From CAZMCT01 sp964564785 (GTDB taxonomy: Bacteria; Planctomycetota; Phycisphaerae; UBA1845; Fen-1342): a stretch of DNA of 6,474 nucleotides. The position numbers and the translations under genes were made by a program. A model generated the notes under the pieces. The model worked only from the letters and a program-made list of their open reading frames with translations. It was not told the origin of the DNA and made no database searches. The stretch covers positions 1 to 6,474 of the forward strand of contig CAZMCT010000162.1 in assembly GCA_964564785.1 (NCBI GenBank), written 5' to 3'. Shown here piece after piece: positions 5,347-6,474 of this stretch; the stretch's first letter is position 1, and every line of letters starts with the position of its first letter.

Positions 5347-6474
5347 CTCCGGCGCTGCACGGATAGTACGCGGTCGCCAGGTCACCGAGTGCGTCGATGA
5401 TGCAGATCACGCCGTAGTACGTTCCGGCGGCGAGGTTGCCCGTGTTGATTTGCGTGCTGCCCGGGCAGCCATACAGCGGCGAGTGCTCGACGAGCGGGTT
5501 GGACGGATAGTCCGCACATGACGCGAAGAGCGCCAGGTACCAGCGGAACTCGGCATTGACGGTCAGCCGGATGCGCTGCGTGGCCGGCAGCATGACCTCG
5601 AACCAGTCGGCGTCGTAGGCGGGCGTACCGTCCTGGAGCCCCGCGAACACTCGGCCGCAGTACGTCGTGCCGGCCAAGTAATCCATGAAATCGGCCGGCG
5701 TGGGGCTGGGCAGGTCGCAGCCCGCGTTGGTGTCGACGCCGTTCACGTCGTCGCAGGGGTCGTCCGGGCCGGCGGCGCAAGACAGATTGCACCAGACGCA
5801 GGCTAGCGGCTCCGAGAGCTCGATCAGGTAGCGCGCACTGAGCGGCGCCGTCATCGTCGGGTACACGCGGATCCAGAACGTACCCGGTGCGGTGTACGGG
5901 AAACAATGGACGGTCCTCACGTCCGGGTTCACGAGCGGCGGCACCGCCAACCCCTCGAGCGGCCCGGCCGCGCAATCGGGGGCCTCGGCCGTTCCGCGAT
6001 AGACCTCCCAGGTCATGGCGGTCTGCGCCCACAACTCGATGTTGAACCGCACACCGGCGCCGCTGGTCCGTGTGAACGTGTACCAGTCGTAGTCCCGCCG
6101 CAGCGTGTCGGGGTCGTTGGGGTCGTCCAGCCATGTGCCCGTAGTCCCACACCACGAGTCCGCGGGCGTGAAGCCGATGGGCAGGGCCGGGCCGGGCGGT
6201 GCGGCCGCGTCGCACCCGCTGTTGTAGACGTCGACGTAACCCGGGCCGATGTCCGGCTCGGCCTCGAGGTGACCATAGCCGTCTTCGCAAGGGTCAATGC
6301 CGTACGGCACCCAGAGCGTGAGTTCGTAGTTGTTGTTGAGGCCGGCGCCGCCGTCCGTGCAGGGATAGCCGTAGAAGACGGGGCCGGCGTCGCGTTCGGG
6401 CGTCACCAGAAACCAATACGTGCCCGGCTGATACAGCATGGTCGCCGTCCAGGAGAAGGGCGTGCAGGCCTCAG
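5300..6474 (-). CDS. Secreted protein with tandem cysteine-containing modules, N-terminus beyond window
   Basis: Partial gene; the last 390 codons are visible and the frame continues past the right edge (the ATG at 6439 is internal, since EACTPFSWTAT reads on before it). At least two full modules of about 160-165 residues and part of a third are present. Each module has an N-x-G-C segment (C87 and C252, counted from the first visible codon), a C-G pair (108-109 and 272-273), a D-x-D-W-Y/F strand (DYDWY 127-131; DADWF 287-291), a cysteine-containing loop, and a P/A-G-T-Y/F strand (QPGTYWF 16, APGTFW 195, AAGTYYG 348). This resembles the bacterial pre-peptidase C-terminal (PPC) beta-sandwich. 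Paired cysteines and acidic, aromatic-rich composition point to an extracellular protein, perhaps a surface or envelope component. The C-terminus (YTVQVVFLPPTES) has no PEP-CTERM or other evident anchor. Its function is unknown. The gene ends convergently, overlapping the acetyltransferase remnant frame by 47 bases. Confidence 0.85.
   Translation of the reverse strand, partial: EACTPFSWTATMLYQPGTYWFLVTPERDAGPVFYGYPCTDGGAGLNNNYELTLWVPYGIDPCEDGYGHLEAEPDIGPGYVDVYNSGCDAAAPPGPALPIGFTPADSWCGTTGTWLDDPNDPDTLRRDYDWYTFTRTSGAGVRFNIELWAQTAMTWEVYRGTAEAPDCAAGPLEGLAVPPLVNPDVRTVHCFPYTAPGTFWIRVYPTMTAPLSARYLIELSEPLACVWCNLSCAAGPDDPCDDVNGVDTNAGCDLPSPTPADFMDYLAGTTYCGRVFAGLQDGTPAYDADWFEVMLPATQRIRLTVNAEFRWYLALFASCADYPSNPLVEHSPLYGCPGSTQINTGNLAAGTYYGVICIIDALGDLATAYYPCSAGVNYTVQVVFLPPTES

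Noticed and set aside
5382..6290. Second long minus-strand frame inside the modular secreted protein
   Set aside because: It is Arg-rich with no repeated motif, whereas the frame ending at 5300 shows conserved module positions.

Overview
The window is very GC-rich and carries genes typical of the phylum Planctomycetota: a Tat-exported sugar isomerase/epimerase-like protein next to a Tat-exported, lipobox-bearing Gfo/Idh/MocA oxidoreductase, a large secreted glycosidase-like protein with discoidin-type domains, and a big secreted protein built from cysteine-containing modules. Codon third positions are strongly G/C, so antisense frames stay open for long stretches and most long open frames opposite the real genes are shadows. 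The assignment to Planctomycetota rests on gene content and style only; no rRNA or housekeeping marker is present.

Layout from left to right. (1) Positions 2-2218, minus strand: the first 739 residues of a secreted multidomain protein, cut by the left edge, with a signal peptide, two beta-rich carbohydrate-binding-like domains and the start of an (alpha/alpha)6-barrel glycosidase-like domain. (2) Positions 2219-2460: a divergent control region with degenerate copies of the gene's own start segment, two GC-rich palindromes resembling an intergenic repeat, and a -10-like TATACT box ahead of the plus-strand genes. (3) Positions 2461-3411 and 3520-4848, plus strand: a hydroxypyruvate-isomerase-like TIM barrel and a Gfo/Idh/MocA oxidoreductase, both with twin-arginine signals, separated by about 100 bp holding an inverted array of GTGAAAA-type octamers. 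(4) Positions 4845-5346: what looks like two gene remnants lying back to back, the C-terminal end of an unrecognised minus-strand gene and the C-terminal half of a plus-strand GNAT acetyltransferase. (5) Positions 5300-6474, minus strand: the C-terminal 390 residues of a secreted modular protein whose N-terminus lies beyond the right edge.

Working model (inference): the secreted glycosidase-like protein releases sugars outside the cell or in the periplasm, and the exported isomerase-like and oxidoreductase-like pair modifies sugars there. The divergent arrangement over one 242-bp region would allow shared control. The most unusual item is the pair of truncated genes at 4845-5346, which one deletion could explain, followed by the inverted GTGAAAA array and the in-frame repeats of the start segment near 2201-2281. 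I found no convincing new defence, mobile or RNA system.
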